From Paramecium tetraurelia (lineage: Eukaryota > Ciliophora > Oligohymenophorea > Peniculida > Parameciidae): DNA of 64,000 bases. The position numbers were made by a program, and so were the translations under genes. Location: assembly GCF_000165425.1 (NCBI RefSeq), contig NW_001798971.1, positions 198,151-262,150 on the forward strand, written 5' to 3'. The notes beneath the pieces were generated by a model. The model searched no databases, was not told the origin of the DNA, and was given only the letters and a program-made list of their open reading frames with translations. Below, piece by piece: positions 51,600 through 63,674 of this stretch; the first letter of the stretch is position 1; each line of letters opens with the position of its first letter.

Positions 51600-51671
51600 G
51601 CGGACCGAAAGGGGTCGAACCTTCACTTCCAAATTAGGAGCTTGGCGTATTACCAGCAATACTGCAGTCCG
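51600..51671 (-). tRNA. tRNA-Arg, anticodon CCU
   Basis: Cloverleaf: acceptor CGGACTG with CGGTCCG, D-stem GTAT/ATAC, anticodon stem CCAAG/TTTGG around loop CTCCTAA (anticodon CCT in DNA), T-stem GAAGG/CCTTT around TTCGACC. All arms pair, with one G-U pair each at the base of the acceptor and T arms. It has no intron. It reads AGG codons. Located between the cyclase gene and a minus-strand gene, 65 bp from the cyclase stop. Confidence 0.93.
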
Positions 51672-51731
51672 TATTTAGAAATATTAAAGGCAGAGATGAT
51701 TGTATACTAAATGATGATGCAAAATTAAATA

Positions 51732-52865
51732 TCAATTTATGTGATAAAAGGACATTTGATATATTTCAACTTCATCATCAGATCCAATTAATATGAATTG
51801 TTTGAAAGAAAGCTGCATGTTAGACATAAAAAATCTGGAGCCATTCAATTGTTTTGATATTTCTATATAAATACTGTTATCAGCATAATCATAAAAACTA
51901 AGGGTTCCATCAAAATGCATCATACAAATTTCAAATTCTTCACTTTAATTCTATGATATATCACATTTTTTTGGTTCTATATCAAATGCTGTAATCATTG
52001 ATTTGTTATTATTTTGATACTTAATGACATTCCATTTCTTTAATCCATTATCTTCTATTTCAAAATACTATAACATTTCTCCATTCTATATTGGAACCAT
52101 CAAGTTGGCCTTATTGTGTTAAAAATATAATTTAGGAGGTGAAGTTATTCTATTAATGTTGTGAACATGATGCTGAATGTTAAAAAAGAGATCAATTGAT
52201 AAGATTGAAATAATTCCGTTGTAAGATGTCAATGCTATGAAATATTTTTAATTCTGAGTTGAAATGTCATTGAATATAATGAGTTGTTCAAAAGTGAATT
52301 CTTGCAATAATCTAATTTATTTATTTTTGATATCAATCTCAAAGAGTCCAACACTTAAGTCATTGAATCCTACGATTAAGATTATAACTTCCAATAAGTA
52401 TCTTGAATTCATCCAGATTATTCTCTTTGTGATTTATATATTGATGTTTATCTCCTTGGATTGATCATCAAATAATTTGATCTGTTACCCATTCTTTCCA
52501 CTGCTAACCACTAAAATTCCAGTGCTCAAAGGTAATATCCTTTAAGTATTTTAGAACTCATTTGGTAAAGGGAATGCAGTTAAACATTCTAATGGACATT
52601 AATATTTTGTCAAATCAATGCATAATTATTAATGAACAAAATCTGGCTACTTAAGTTCAATAGTAAATATTTGTTAGCCTCCGATGTATACAAAACACTC
52701 ACCTTCAATAAATTAATCTTCATCAATTGAATCTTTGTGTTAAGATACAGTCTCTTCTTAAACCAAACCACTTGCATATTGTGGGTAAACAATTCTCTAT
52801 ATAGAATATCGATTAGTGCCATTATGAGAATAATGTTAGAATTGAGTTAAATTTCGACTTTCCAT
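51732..52865 (-). CDS. hypothetical protein
   Basis: Intronless, 377 residues, ATG at 52863-52865 to TGA at 51732-51734, an exact multiple of three. Repetitive beta-strand pattern with repeated Gly/Asp turns (VVSSGKNGQQIKLFDDQ, IVGFNDLSVGLFEID, MHFDGTLSFYDYAD) typical of a WD40/beta-propeller fold, although no canonical WD dipeptides are seen. N-terminal part MESRNLTQFQHYSHNGTNRY. Function unknown. Confidence 0.75.
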
Positions 52866-53213
52866 GGATAATAAAATAACAAATTGTAAAAAATTTTATT
52901 ATGAAATGACTAGATAGTTGTATGAATATCTAAATACTTTTTAACAATCAGTAAACGAATAAGTAATAATAACCCATTGAGATTAAACTAAAAATATTAA
53001 TCAATAACTAAATCGTCACACATATAGAAAACAAAAAATAACCTATAATGGAATTCCACAATTTGAAGTTAATTTGAAAAATAAAAAATTCTTAAATTAT
53101 GCATGAGAATATCACAGTAAAATTTATAGCTACAATTAAACACTCTTTTCACTTTTCTTTGAAATGATTATTTCTTTAATTCATAATTAATTTTATTCAA
53201 ATATATTTATAAA
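52866..53213. promoter_or_regulatory. divergent promoter region
   Basis: 348 bp of AT-rich sequence between divergent start codons at 52865 and 53214. No structure recognised. Confidence 0.4.
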
Positions 53214-54762
53214 ATGCCAACTTCGGTTAATGCAATTGAAAAGGCTAATGTATTGAGAAAGGAGTTTTTGGAAATAGAAATAAATCATGACGAATTGTTA
53301 TCTATTGAATAATTTTATAGATGCTTAGATAAGAAAGTATAATCTGCTACAAAATTTAGTTGAGAAGACAATTTGATAGAGAATTAGGAGATCAATTATA
53401 TTAAAGAATGAACAAAAGTTTTAACAATAAAGTCACGGTGGATGAATTTATTAAAGTGTTTCTCCAAGCGGAGGAGATCTTAAAGAATAAAATCGAAGGT
53501 TGTAAAAAGCAGATTTTAGATTATAATAAATAAAGAAAATATGTATCAAACTAATTTGATGTATTTATTATCAATAAAGAATTAAGTCAATAAAAGATAG
53601 TGAAAGAGTTAATTAATATGGGATAAAAGAGGACAGTTATTTGACAGTTGAATTGTTAGAAGGAGTCAATTTTCCAGCTTAAAATGTATCAGTAATTTTA
53701 AAATTGGAAAATTAAAAATAAGAAATTCAACAGCAAAATGGGCCATCTCCATAATGGAACAAAACGCTTAATTTGTATCTTTTTTCTTTATGTTAGTAAA
53801 ATTTCAACTGGCCTTGAAGAATTATAATTATTCTTCTATACCATAAATCATCCTAACATACCACAATTATTAGGAACTGTGACTTTATCATTATCACATT
53901 TAACCAATCAAACTAAAATTGAAGATTGCTGTCAGTTATTTAATAAAAATGGATAGCAAACTTAGACCAAAATTAAATTGAGATCACAATGGATTTTTAA
54001 TGAATCTAAATCGTTATGCCATTAAATTGAAGTTTGCAATGACTAAATCAAAACTGCCTAAGATGACTTAATTGATTTTGAAAAAGATCTTGCAACTCTA
54101 TATGAACCCTTTCCAAATTATGTTTAATTAATTCGAAGTATTGAGAAGGAAGATCTAGCCATTAACCATTAACCTCCAAATACATTAGTGATGACCCCAA
54201 TTAATAATGTTAGCTCTTAATATGATTACAAATTATACACTCGATTAAGTATATTAGTTGTAATGGGACTTAGTGTATTCATTTGCTTTGGCAAATCTTA
54301 GTTTTTGGATGTAAATATTAATACCTAACACCTATATAGTTGGTTATTTGCTTTTTCTTCATCATTGAATTTGAATTCAATAGACTTTACAAATAGCGTT
54401 TGATATATTATTCTATAGCTGTGGGGATTTCATTGTTATGTGATTTGGTATGGGCAATCAAGTACTCCAGAGGATTTTGGGGTAGTGAAGACTCTGAAAC
54501 TGATAAATACTATGTCATCGAGAAAGGTCCCAACAGATTAGCCTTGATTTTACTTTTTGTGTCTTTCATATTTAAAGTAAACTCTAGGATACTATCATAG
54601 CTAATTTTATGTGCTCTTTTAGGAGCATTAAGTCAAGATATGCCTGAACAATTGGAGGAACAACTACCAAACAAAAACAAATCAACAAAATAATAATCAT
54701 TCTATTCAAAAAATAAGACTGCTTAATTTGGTGAGGATAATAGTACATTTTACAATTATTGA
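53214..54762 (+). CDS. C2-domain, multi-pass membrane protein
   Basis: 474 residues after five introns (53337-53359, 53561-53586, 53775-53796, 54311-54339, 54577-54600). The N-terminal ~120 residues contain an EF-hand-like helical region. A C2-type beta-sandwich follows (LTVELLEGVNFPAQN, NGPSPQWNKTLNF). The C-terminal third has about four to five hydrophobic segments (ILVVMGLSVFICFG, YYSIAVGISLLCDLVWA, ALILLFVSFIFK). It may belong to ciliate proteins linking calcium and membranes, but no named family fits. Function unknown. Confidence 0.75.
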
Positions 54763-54972
54763 TTTGATTTCTTTATTATTAAAAATGTAATTTAATTATG
54801 AAATATCTAAAGAAAGAAGGGTATTATTGAATCCTTGGGAAACTCAAAAATTAATTTTATAATATTTCACTAACACTATAATTAAGGGTATAATGAAATA
54901 GGGAAACTCAAATTAATTATTTATATATTTGTGATTTATTTAGAGAAAATAATATTTGTTTAATTAAATTTA

Positions 54973-56189
54973 ATGTTCATACCATACAAAAAGAATAAAG
55001 GTTATAAAATCCCTGTAATATTTGAATTCGGGCAATAAAATACAAGAGTTGGATATGCAGGAACTGATGGACCAGAAGTAGTTTTACCATCTGATTTATT
55101 AATGGATAGTGAGGGAAATATGAAATTTATTGAGTAAAATAGCACATATCAACCTATTGGATTTGATGTTAAGAATATCCTGTAAGGAGGGTAGATAGTT
55201 GATTTCGATATATGGAAAGAATATGTAGAACACATCCTAAATAATGTTTTATTTTAAGAAAGACATTTCCCATTTTTCTTTGTTGAAAATGGAAATGTTA
55301 AAAAAGAAACCAGAAATAAAATCATCGAAATGCTCTTTGAAGAAATCGATGTTTCTTCTGTATTTTTCCACAAAAACACGATGTTGGCATAATATATAGT
55401 AGGAAAAGACAATGTATTAGTAGTTGATTGTGGAGCATCTCACACAACAATTACACCTATATTGGATGGAAATGTCATAGAAAAGGGTAATCTTAATTTA
55501 ATTTCTTTAAGGTGTTTTTAGAGGAGATATAGGAGGTGAGTATATAACAAATAAATTATACGATATTTGGAAATAGTAAGGATTAGCATTTTCTAGATTT
55601 AAAAACTATAGTCAACTCTCACCCTCTCTTTAAATGTATGGAGATTTGGAGATAGTTAGAGAAATCAAGCATTAGTGTGTTAAACTATATGATTAACCTA
55701 TAGAGAACTTGTAATTTTAAATATTTACTAATTTATAGAAAATTTAATCCAACTGTCGATAATTAAGCATATGAATTGCCAGACCAAAATAAATTGTTGA
55801 TATCTGAAGAGATGTACAAGTATCCAGAATTTCTATATGAACCAACTGAATTTTTTGAAGGGATGGATAAAGCCTTGGAAACAAGTTTAGAGAAAATTGA
55901 TTCCGATTATAGAAAAGAACTAGTTCAAAATGTTGTTTTGATTGGAGGAGCTAGTTGCACAGTTAACATGGTAGAAAGATTTTAAAGAACTATCAATAAT
56001 CTCAAAATCTTTGGGTTATCTTCAAGAAGCAAAGTGCAAACTCTCCCTAAATATTTTGATCGTTAACATGCTTCCTGGATAGGTGCTTCAATCGTTGCAA
56101 GTTCTTAAATTTATGATCAATGGACTTTAAATAAATCAGACTATGATGAACACGGATCCTCTCTAATAGAAAAAAAGATGTTTTATTGA
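54973..56189 (+). CDS. actin-related protein
   Basis: 387 residues, two introns (55487-55511, 55711-55738). Actin-fold motifs: phosphate loop region FEFGQQNTRVGYAGTDGPEV, VVDCGASHTTITPI, GVFRGDIGGEYIT, VVLIGGASCTVNMVERF and a C-terminus (DYDEHGSSLIEKKMFY) matching the actin YDESGPSIVHRKCF pattern. The last cysteine-phenylalanine is replaced. It departs from conventional actin in the nucleotide-binding residues. Nearest in flavour are nuclear Arp4-type or the divergent Arps; the exact subgroup is not settled by eye. Confidence 0.85.
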
Positions 56190-56377
56190 TAATAAATTAT
56201 CATTATTTATTGATATTATTTTAAGTTTAAATTCATTTTATTAATATTTATATATCTAATTAATTCAAATTATGATAGAGTATAATGAAATACTTTTATT
56301 TTACTAGTTAAAATATTAATATAGATGATAAAATATTTGAAGAGTTACGATTTATAATTTTCACTTAATTAATTAAT

Positions 56378-57874
56378 TCATTTTTTCTTTAATGTTGAGG
56401 AATTGTTTGTAGCAGTCTATTTGGATGGTTATTTAGTTTATGGCTATTTGACTTAAACTGTTTGTTTTTTTACAGACTGTGTCTATGCTTACGTAATTGA
56501 AGGATTATCGAAAGTTACCTTAATAACTTTTCCTTCATTCTATTCATCATCTTTATCGAACTATAGATCATCTTAATAAATTGAGAGTATTACCTTGTTA
56601 TACTAATTTCGATATTGACATATTTATACTCTAATTTTCAGGAATTTCTGATAACTATTTAATTCCAACAATTGGGGCATCTTTCCAACGATGATCGTTT
56701 GTTTCTAATCGATTTTGTTGATGATAAATTATATTTTTAGGAGGTGAATGCTATCTCTACCAATGATCTTTGCTTTCATTTAAATTCAATGTTTCATTTA
56801 ATTAATTAAATTATTATGGTTAATGAAGTGTTGATTATTATTACTATGTAGTAGATTATTAACAGGGATTCATTAATAAATTAGTGGCTAAGGAATCCAA
56901 TTCCATTTATTGAGAAGATCCATTCAAAACATTCATGGCTTCGAAATTCAGAGCACAGACTCCTCTCATAAAGGCTCTCTTTAGATTTTCTTACATCGAT
57001 AATTTAACTTTATTAGCTTCATCTAGTTAAGATGTGGCTTCCAATAATTTCTATTCCAATAATTGCTATTCTTTTTTAAATTTAGCCATCAATAAATCAA
57101 CATCACTTTAATGAGACAATTTTAATTTTTCAGATTAATTAATTCTAATTTGAGTGTTGAACTACTTTTTCCATAGATTAAATATCCATCTTTACAAATA
57201 TAACTTGTAATGCTTTGTTCCTTTTTTTTAATTCTATTATAGCTATATATTTATTACATGCTTCTTCTTTATTGACTATTTTGTATATTATTTTAAACTA
57301 TTAAAGACATTTAATAAAACTGACAATCTTCTTTTTGTATTCTTCATTTTACCACAATATTATGCTATTTTTTCTGATCTCTCAGTAATCTAATTGCAAA
57401 TTCTCATTTATTCTGCCAATTATTCTTTTGTTTGAGACAATTCATTATTTTTTAATTCGTACATCTACAAATACTTTTCAGTGTCTAGTTTAATTGTTTA
57501 TTTTTAATCCTCCAACATAGATCTCTTCATAGCCATAAATTCACTTGTGGCCTCTGTTTTAAAAACATTTAAAATATGTTCTAATCTAATTTTAAATTAT
57601 TCAGTGTCCTCATCAATTATTTGAGGAGCATGATTTCTAGATTTGCTAACATTTTTTTTTGCTTCCTCATTATTAGGCACAAAATTTTCTATTATAGTTT
57701 AGGAATCTAACCTTTGTTCCAAGGATTTGTCACACATTTGCTAGCAGTAATTTCAGATTCAGTCTTTGAAGGACTTGGAGAAGGCTATCTTACTTATTCA
57801 TTTTTGGTTTGTTTCCACTTTTGACTTAATTTACTAAAATCACACAGATCATCCAAATCGTTTACGAAACTCAT
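56378..57874 (-). CDS. POC5: POC5-like centriole/basal-body protein
   Basis: About 473 codons with introns at roughly 56594-56615 (22 nt) and possibly two others. A coiled-coil segment holds the diagnostic ENLKRAFMRGVCALNFEAMN of POC5, the centrin-binding centriole protein. N-terminus MSFVNDLDDLCDFSKLSQKW; C-terminus SSTLKKK. Near 57731-57740 the frame is broken by what looks like two extra bases (a repeated TG); an ATG one frame over restarts MCDKSLEQRL. Alternatively a long 53-nt intron could join them. POC5 is needed for full-length centrioles; Paramecium has thousands of basal bodies. Confidence 0.75.
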
Positions 57875-58180
57875 TCAAATTTGAATTATTAACTATTAAA
57901 ATTATAATAAACAAATAGTTAATATTAATATTCTATCCTGCTGCTTACTTACTAACTCTCAAATGTTCTAACTAGATTTTGATTATTAGTTGATTTTGAT
58001 TATAATTGAGCTATCCTACGTCTACATAAATAAATTAGACTAAATGTAGATGTTCGTAAAGATAAAAATCTTGAAGGTTAAGATATTTATACAAATATAA
58101 TTTTTTATGATAATATTCATTAAAATATGTTTGTTAATTTTAGAATAATTATTAAAATATGAATTAATATGAATGATTCA
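57875..58180. other. AT-rich intergenic spacer
   Basis: 306 bp downstream of one minus-strand gene and upstream of POC5. No structure seen. Confidence 0.4.
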
Positions 58181-60203
58181 TCAATTAAATAAAAAGTTGA
58201 CTTCATAATTTGGCTTATCAAATCCAACAACCCCAAGATATGAATTACTAGTTAATGATCTTTATATCATAATTAATTCTAACTCCTAGCTTTAGTTCCC
58301 ACTTTTTTTCAAAACATGGCTATACTTTTATAATTATTCAATTGTTAATTCAGCTTGTTTATTAAGTATCAAAGTTATGTATTCTTGCATAATTTTTTAA
58401 TTCTAAATGTGATATTGATGTAATAAGGTATTTAATTCGTCAAAATCAGATTCGTATTCAATTAATTTTACTTACACCATTCTAACCAACTCTTAGTATG
58501 CTTCCTCTTTATACCCAACTTTAAAGTAATCAATAAATCCCAATAATTTTAATGCTTCCTAAATATTAAATTAATTCCTTTGTATTTTTCTATCTAATTT
58601 TTTCCCTGCTTCATATCTAATATTCTCTAATTTAGTATTAATCAAGACATCTTGGAGTCCATCTGAATTCTCAATAAATTTCTAAAATAAAGAACTTACT
58701 ATAAATAAATCATAATATGTTTGAAAACTATTTTTTAATTCATAATTTGGATTGCTCAGTATTTCATAAATCTTAGTACATAATATTATTAATGCCTTTT
58801 AGATGCCAAAATCAACATTTTCATCCAAACGTTCTAATTTGTTGTAAAATATTGAATTATATAAAATAACTTTTGTCACTTCAAATAATTTCTCTTATTT
58901 GTAATTATTTAAATATTTAAATTAAAAGTTATTTTTTTCATAATTGCATAAATCTTGGAATAAATCAAAATTGAAATGACCTTTAATACTGAAATTGTAC
59001 AGAATCTAAAATTTAATTGTAAATGATTCATCAATTGTTATGTTTTTGATAGCCTTATAGATAGTTGTTAGATCCTATGGTGATAAAGGATTAATCTTTA
59101 ACAAAGATTAAAATACAAGGGTTATCTCTCCTAAATAAAAATGAGTGTCAACCAATTATATGACTTATAAGAATTCAGCGGTAATTCTATTCCACAATTC
59201 ATCCAATCTAATTTCCATTATTGCTAGGCTCTTCGCTAATTAAGCTAATTGCTAAATTGTGAAAGTGAATGAACTAATGTTATTGACAAATTATATAACA
59301 ACTTCACTTCTCTTCTTGTACTTTATGAGAGCCAAATGCTCAATAATCATCAAATAATTTTCGAGAGTTAAGACATTATAATTTTCACCAAAGAATTCTT
59401 CTATATCCAATATAGAATCCAATTCTGTTTAGAGTTTATTTTAATACTAAATTTGATTAATAATATTATACCTTAATTATAGTGACGAAGTACTTCATTA
59501 TTGTATCGAACTTTAGGAGTTTAAAATGTCTCTTAAGAATCTTCCTTACATGAATAAGTTACGATTAAGTGATAGTGTGATTATATTCAATTTAAGCTGC
59601 TAAAATAAATGTTTATGCTAAAATTTCTAATGGCTCCTCATTTTTGGTCAATTCGAATTCTTTTTCTATGTACTACCCTATTTCATTCAATTATTTTGCA
59701 AGCAATCTCAGAGAATCAATAGACAAAAACTAAAGTTTTTTATTGATAATTAATATCTGTTCAAGACATTCAACCTTAGTAAATGACAATTTTTTGTTAG
59801 AAATTAAGAAATCTATGTGTTATAGATAATCTGAGTTTTTCAGAAGTATAAATTGCTTTGCTCTAATTAAACCATCCAAACAATAGACAACTTCCTCTTC
59901 TCTTAATTAATCTCTTCGAAATTGTAAAAATGCACTGATTTAAAAATGATCATTTCCGATTTTTGATTCTAATATTTAGTAAATATTAGGTGTATAGGTT
60001 TATTGAATAACCTTTTTCCTTCCATTCTCTTTAACTACCATACTTTTTACAATATTTGAATAAAATTGATCAAAATTGGCTATGTCTTCTTTTGTCAATT
60101 CTGGATTTGTAATTAAATCCAATTTAGTTGTAGTAGCTTTAGTAGCTTCCTAAATACCTTGTTTTTTAAAAAGCTTTACAGATCCAAAAAAATACTTAAT
60201 CAT
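58181..60203 (-). CDS. helical, possibly mitochondrial protein
   Basis: 665 residues, one 25-nt intron (59447-59471). An 18-nt GTAAGT...TTTAG piece near 58680-58697 is in frame and may be a second, very short intron (659 residues if so). The N-terminus (MIKYFFGSVKLFKKQGIQE) looks like a mitochondrial targeting sequence. The rest is a long alpha-helical solenoid, with repeated short helices (LDELWNRITAEFLQ, DVLINTKLENIRYEAGKKL). A helical-repeat RNA-binding or organellar protein is a fair guess; no diagnostic motif. Confidence 0.75.
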
Positions 60204-60349
60204 TATTAAAATTAATATGTTTCATTGAGATGTATTAAGGACAAGTACTTAAATTATATTTTTTCATATCAATTTGTACTATCCCTGATGAACATAATGA
60301 TATAAAATAAGAAAAGTACTTAAAACTATATATATATTAATATAATTTT

Positions 60350-61117
60350 ATGAGATATTTGTAAGTCAAAAGCAAAATATTTTAAATGTATCTAAGAGGA
60401 CTGCGAGGGTTTTTCCAACCCTAAGATACAACAGTGAATAAGAGAAAAATGAGAATGTTTTTAAGTCTTTTGTTTTCATTATATTCATATGGATGGATTT
60501 AACATAATTGGTTGAAACATGTAATTTTTAGACTTCAACAAAGGAATTTGATATTAGAAAATAACCAAACTTTTTGATTCCAATTTGGGTTTATCATGCT
60601 AGAAGAGAGCATTATATATATTACGAACAATCAAGATTGGCTAGAGGATTGACTACTACATTCTCGTATTATGATTGGGATCCAGTTTCATAGATGGTTT
60701 GCTATACAGATAAACAAGGTAAACAAAAATTTGAGAAAAGCATTTTCAATAGAGAGAGACTTGATATTATTGATAATGCTCTTTTTGAGGAGATTTTTAG
60801 GGGAGAAATGACGTCAGAAAAAATAAAACGAGGATCACTATTGGTAGCCTACGAATTGAATTGCAAGAATAGATTTGATTTAGATGTATTATGTCATTAC
60901 CATTTAGAATTATTTACATTACAAACCTATAAACCCTATGGATTTTATTAGAGGGCTGCATTTTTAATTTTATGTCCAATTAGGATTGACAAACTAGTAT
61001 CGATATGATCATTTCATATCTAAACCTGATTGGCTGTATGAATGGGAGTAATGGAAGATTGAATTAAATGGAATGGATCGATTAAATTATTTTAATAAAT
61101 TCGTCTCATAGAAATGA
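60350..61117 (+). CDS. hypothetical protein with one +1 shift
   Basis: 247 residues if one base is skipped in the GAGGG region at 60951-60955 and the 23-nt intron 60521-60543 is removed. A hydrophobic N-terminal segment (MRMFLSLLFSLYSYGW) could be a signal or membrane anchor. The C-terminal part is aromatic-rich (FISKPDWLYEWEQWKIEL). No family recognised. The start is uncertain (ATGs at 60350, 60388 and 60450). Confidence 0.6.
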
Positions 61118-61198
61118 AATAGAGAAAACTCAGCTAAGATAATTGTTAATTGATTTTTATCTTTTAAAATAATCAATATTCTATAATATCAATAATTT

Positions 61199-62891
61199 TC
61201 ATAATGTCCACCCATCAGGTGTTCCAATTATGAAGTTGTAGCTGCTTGTTACAGCATAAATTTTCCCTAAATGAATCAAACTACCATTCTGTATCTGGCC
61301 AATCTAAGGAGGATTTGTTAGATTCTCAATTGCAAATTATAAATTCTATTGATCCACCATCTTCAATAATTAATATTGTCCACCTCCAAATATTAAAACA
61401 TTAGAATTATTTATAGCCACAATTCCAACTCCCCTGTTTATATTATGATTTAAGGATGTCCATTTTAATAGTTTAGTATCAAACACTTCTAATGGAGTTG
61501 ATTTTATTATATATTGTCTAAATGCGCAAACTGACAAATTAGCACCTCCTTAATTCATTTTCGGTAGGGTCACTCTAGTTTCTAAAACTGATCTTGATTT
61601 ATTTAATTATAATTCCAAACCCTCAATTGAAGTCAAATCTTCGCTCTAATTTTACCCTCCAAGTACATATAATTTGTTTTGTAGGAATACTGGGGCTGAA
61701 GAATGTCGAGGATACTAAAGTTGATCAGTTGAAAGTAGAGTTTATTATTTAAAATCTATTCTAAAAATTTAGGAACTCAGCTAATTTCCAATATAGCCAC
61801 CGATCACAAATATATCTCCTTATTGCGAACGCACAGAAGAACTTTTAATTGGAACTTAACAATTCAATCTGATTTCTTACCATCTTGGATTTTAAACCCA
61901 TTCCAAATTTAAGAAAAATATGGATTTATCAGTAAAGTAATGTAGATATTTTTAACTACATAGTGGATCATAATAGTCTGGTAAATTTATTGTAAAATTG
62001 GATACTCCGACTTACTAAACTAGTTTATTTTATGAAATATATAATACATTGTTGTTCTAATCGTTTATATGGTGATTACTCTACCTTAGCTGTTTAAATA
62101 TCGCTTGTTAAGTATGGATGATTATAGGCTGTGTTTTTTGGAATTGACGCAGAGGACTAAATTTATTAATTTTTGTAATATTCAGCATTCTTTATTGAGG
62201 CATATTAAGCCAATTATATTTTCAAAAAGTACAATTCTTATTCATCTATTTAGATATCTAATGTGTGTTTTGATACTTCTTCAATGAATGCCTCACATTC
62301 GACTCGTTATTATTGTGTTTATTGAAGGAAATTGGTTGTTTGCAATTAGATGATTTGTTTGAGATATTTTGGAGTTCTTAGTTTTTAGTCAATCTATTAA
62401 AATTCCTGAATTTTTGAATTTAAAGATCTTTCCATTTATTATAATTCAACATCTAAATGTGTTCTATCAGTTTTAGTCACTTAATCAAGTTCGTTCAACA
62501 ATTCATCAAAAAATTAATCAACCATTTGCTAAACACGCAATTTTGAGTTATTCAGCTTTGTATGCAATTTTCCATGAGCATCTGTTTTTGAATCTTTGAA
62601 TTATTATAATAACTAAATGGCTTAATTCAAATTTGTTAATTAAGCATTAATCAATTGCAATGTCTCCTCATGCATTTCATCCACAGTGACTAAGTCTGCA
62701 AACTGTCCCTATTATCTATGTTTATCCAGATGCTAAGGGATACACTTTGGACACAGTGGCATTAAGCAGCCAGGTTGTTTACAGAAATTAGTGATACTCT
62801 AGCCTTAATGTGTCATACATGGAGCTTACAACTGAAAATTTTAGGTGGAACCCACTTCACTATGATTAGGAGAATTTTGAATATTGAACAT
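61199..62891 (-). CDS. B-box zinc-finger and kelch-repeat protein
   Basis: 554 residues, one 28-nt intron (61978-62005). At about residues 27-65 a B-box-like cluster reads CMTHQGQ, CKQPGCLMPLCPKCIPQH, DKHRQQG. A coiled coil follows (QMVDQFFDELLNELDQV). The C-terminal 250 residues hold kelch-type repeats (DIFVIGGYIGNQLSSQI, NKLYVLGGQNQSEDL, NVLIFGGGQYQL). Such proteins are common in ciliates; possible substrate adaptor or ubiquitin-related role. The first B-box cysteine lies just after the N-terminal region. Divergent start only 8 bp from the next gene. Confidence 0.85.
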
Positions 62892-62899
62892 AAATATTA

Positions 62900-63415
62900 A
62901 TGTATAATTAAATAATTGAGCAGAAAGCTATTGAATCTCTGCTGAATATTTGTTATGACGATTAACCACAATATGACGATGATTATGAATGCGAAATCAA
63001 GAAAATATTGTAAAGAACAATCACCGAAAGATTGAAAAAATAGAAGACAGAAATGTCAACTAGATTAAATACTATCAGTTTTCGTACAACTTCGAAAACT
63101 CCTACTCAATTTAGATTCAAAACTGAAACCAGATCTTTAACCAAACCTGTGAGGCTCCCAGCAAGAGTCAAGAATTTTTAACTAATAACATAGAAGCCAC
63201 CAGGAAAACCTACTGCTAAATCTTTACGGAATTTCAATCAGAAAAATTAAGTGCCACTAAAAGCATCAATTGTTTCCTTACAAAATTCCTCTGGATTTAG
63301 CATACTTAATCAGTCGGAATATCAACATCCTGTATTAGTAATTTAAAAGAAATCTCAGTATATTCCAAGGTTTGTGTTGAAATTACAAAAATCATAACTT
63401 CTAAACTCCAAATGA
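62900..63415 (+). CDS. basic hypothetical protein
   Basis: Intronless, 171 residues, exact multiple of three. An acidic N-terminal helix (LLNICYDDQPQYDDDYEC) is followed by a highly basic, threonine/serine/proline-rich disordered tail (TSKTPTQFRFKTETRS, KPPGKPTAKSLRNF). Could bind microtubules or nucleic acid; no domain recognised. Its ATG lies 8 bp from the ATG of the divergent B-box/kelch gene. Confidence 0.7.
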
Positions 63416-63674
63416 TTTATTTTTAATTATTCACTATTACACCAATTTTGTTCTTAGTTAAATATTATATAGATTGTTTAATTGATTATAAATTATTTCT
63501 TTAGAATGATTAACTATGAAAATCTCTTTTATCTGATCTTATATCACTCAGATAAATGGATCAAAATGATTATCAACGTGAAATTATAATAAAATGCATT
63601 AGTATTTTTTTTTATATGATATGAATTAGTTAGTTTTTATTGATATAAATATCATATTCAATTACAATATATCA

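Noticed and set aside
57740-57795. 53-nt intron to join the POC5 N-terminus
   Set aside because: It fits by frame but is longer and richer in G+C than every other intron here; a two-base TG gain explains the break more simply.
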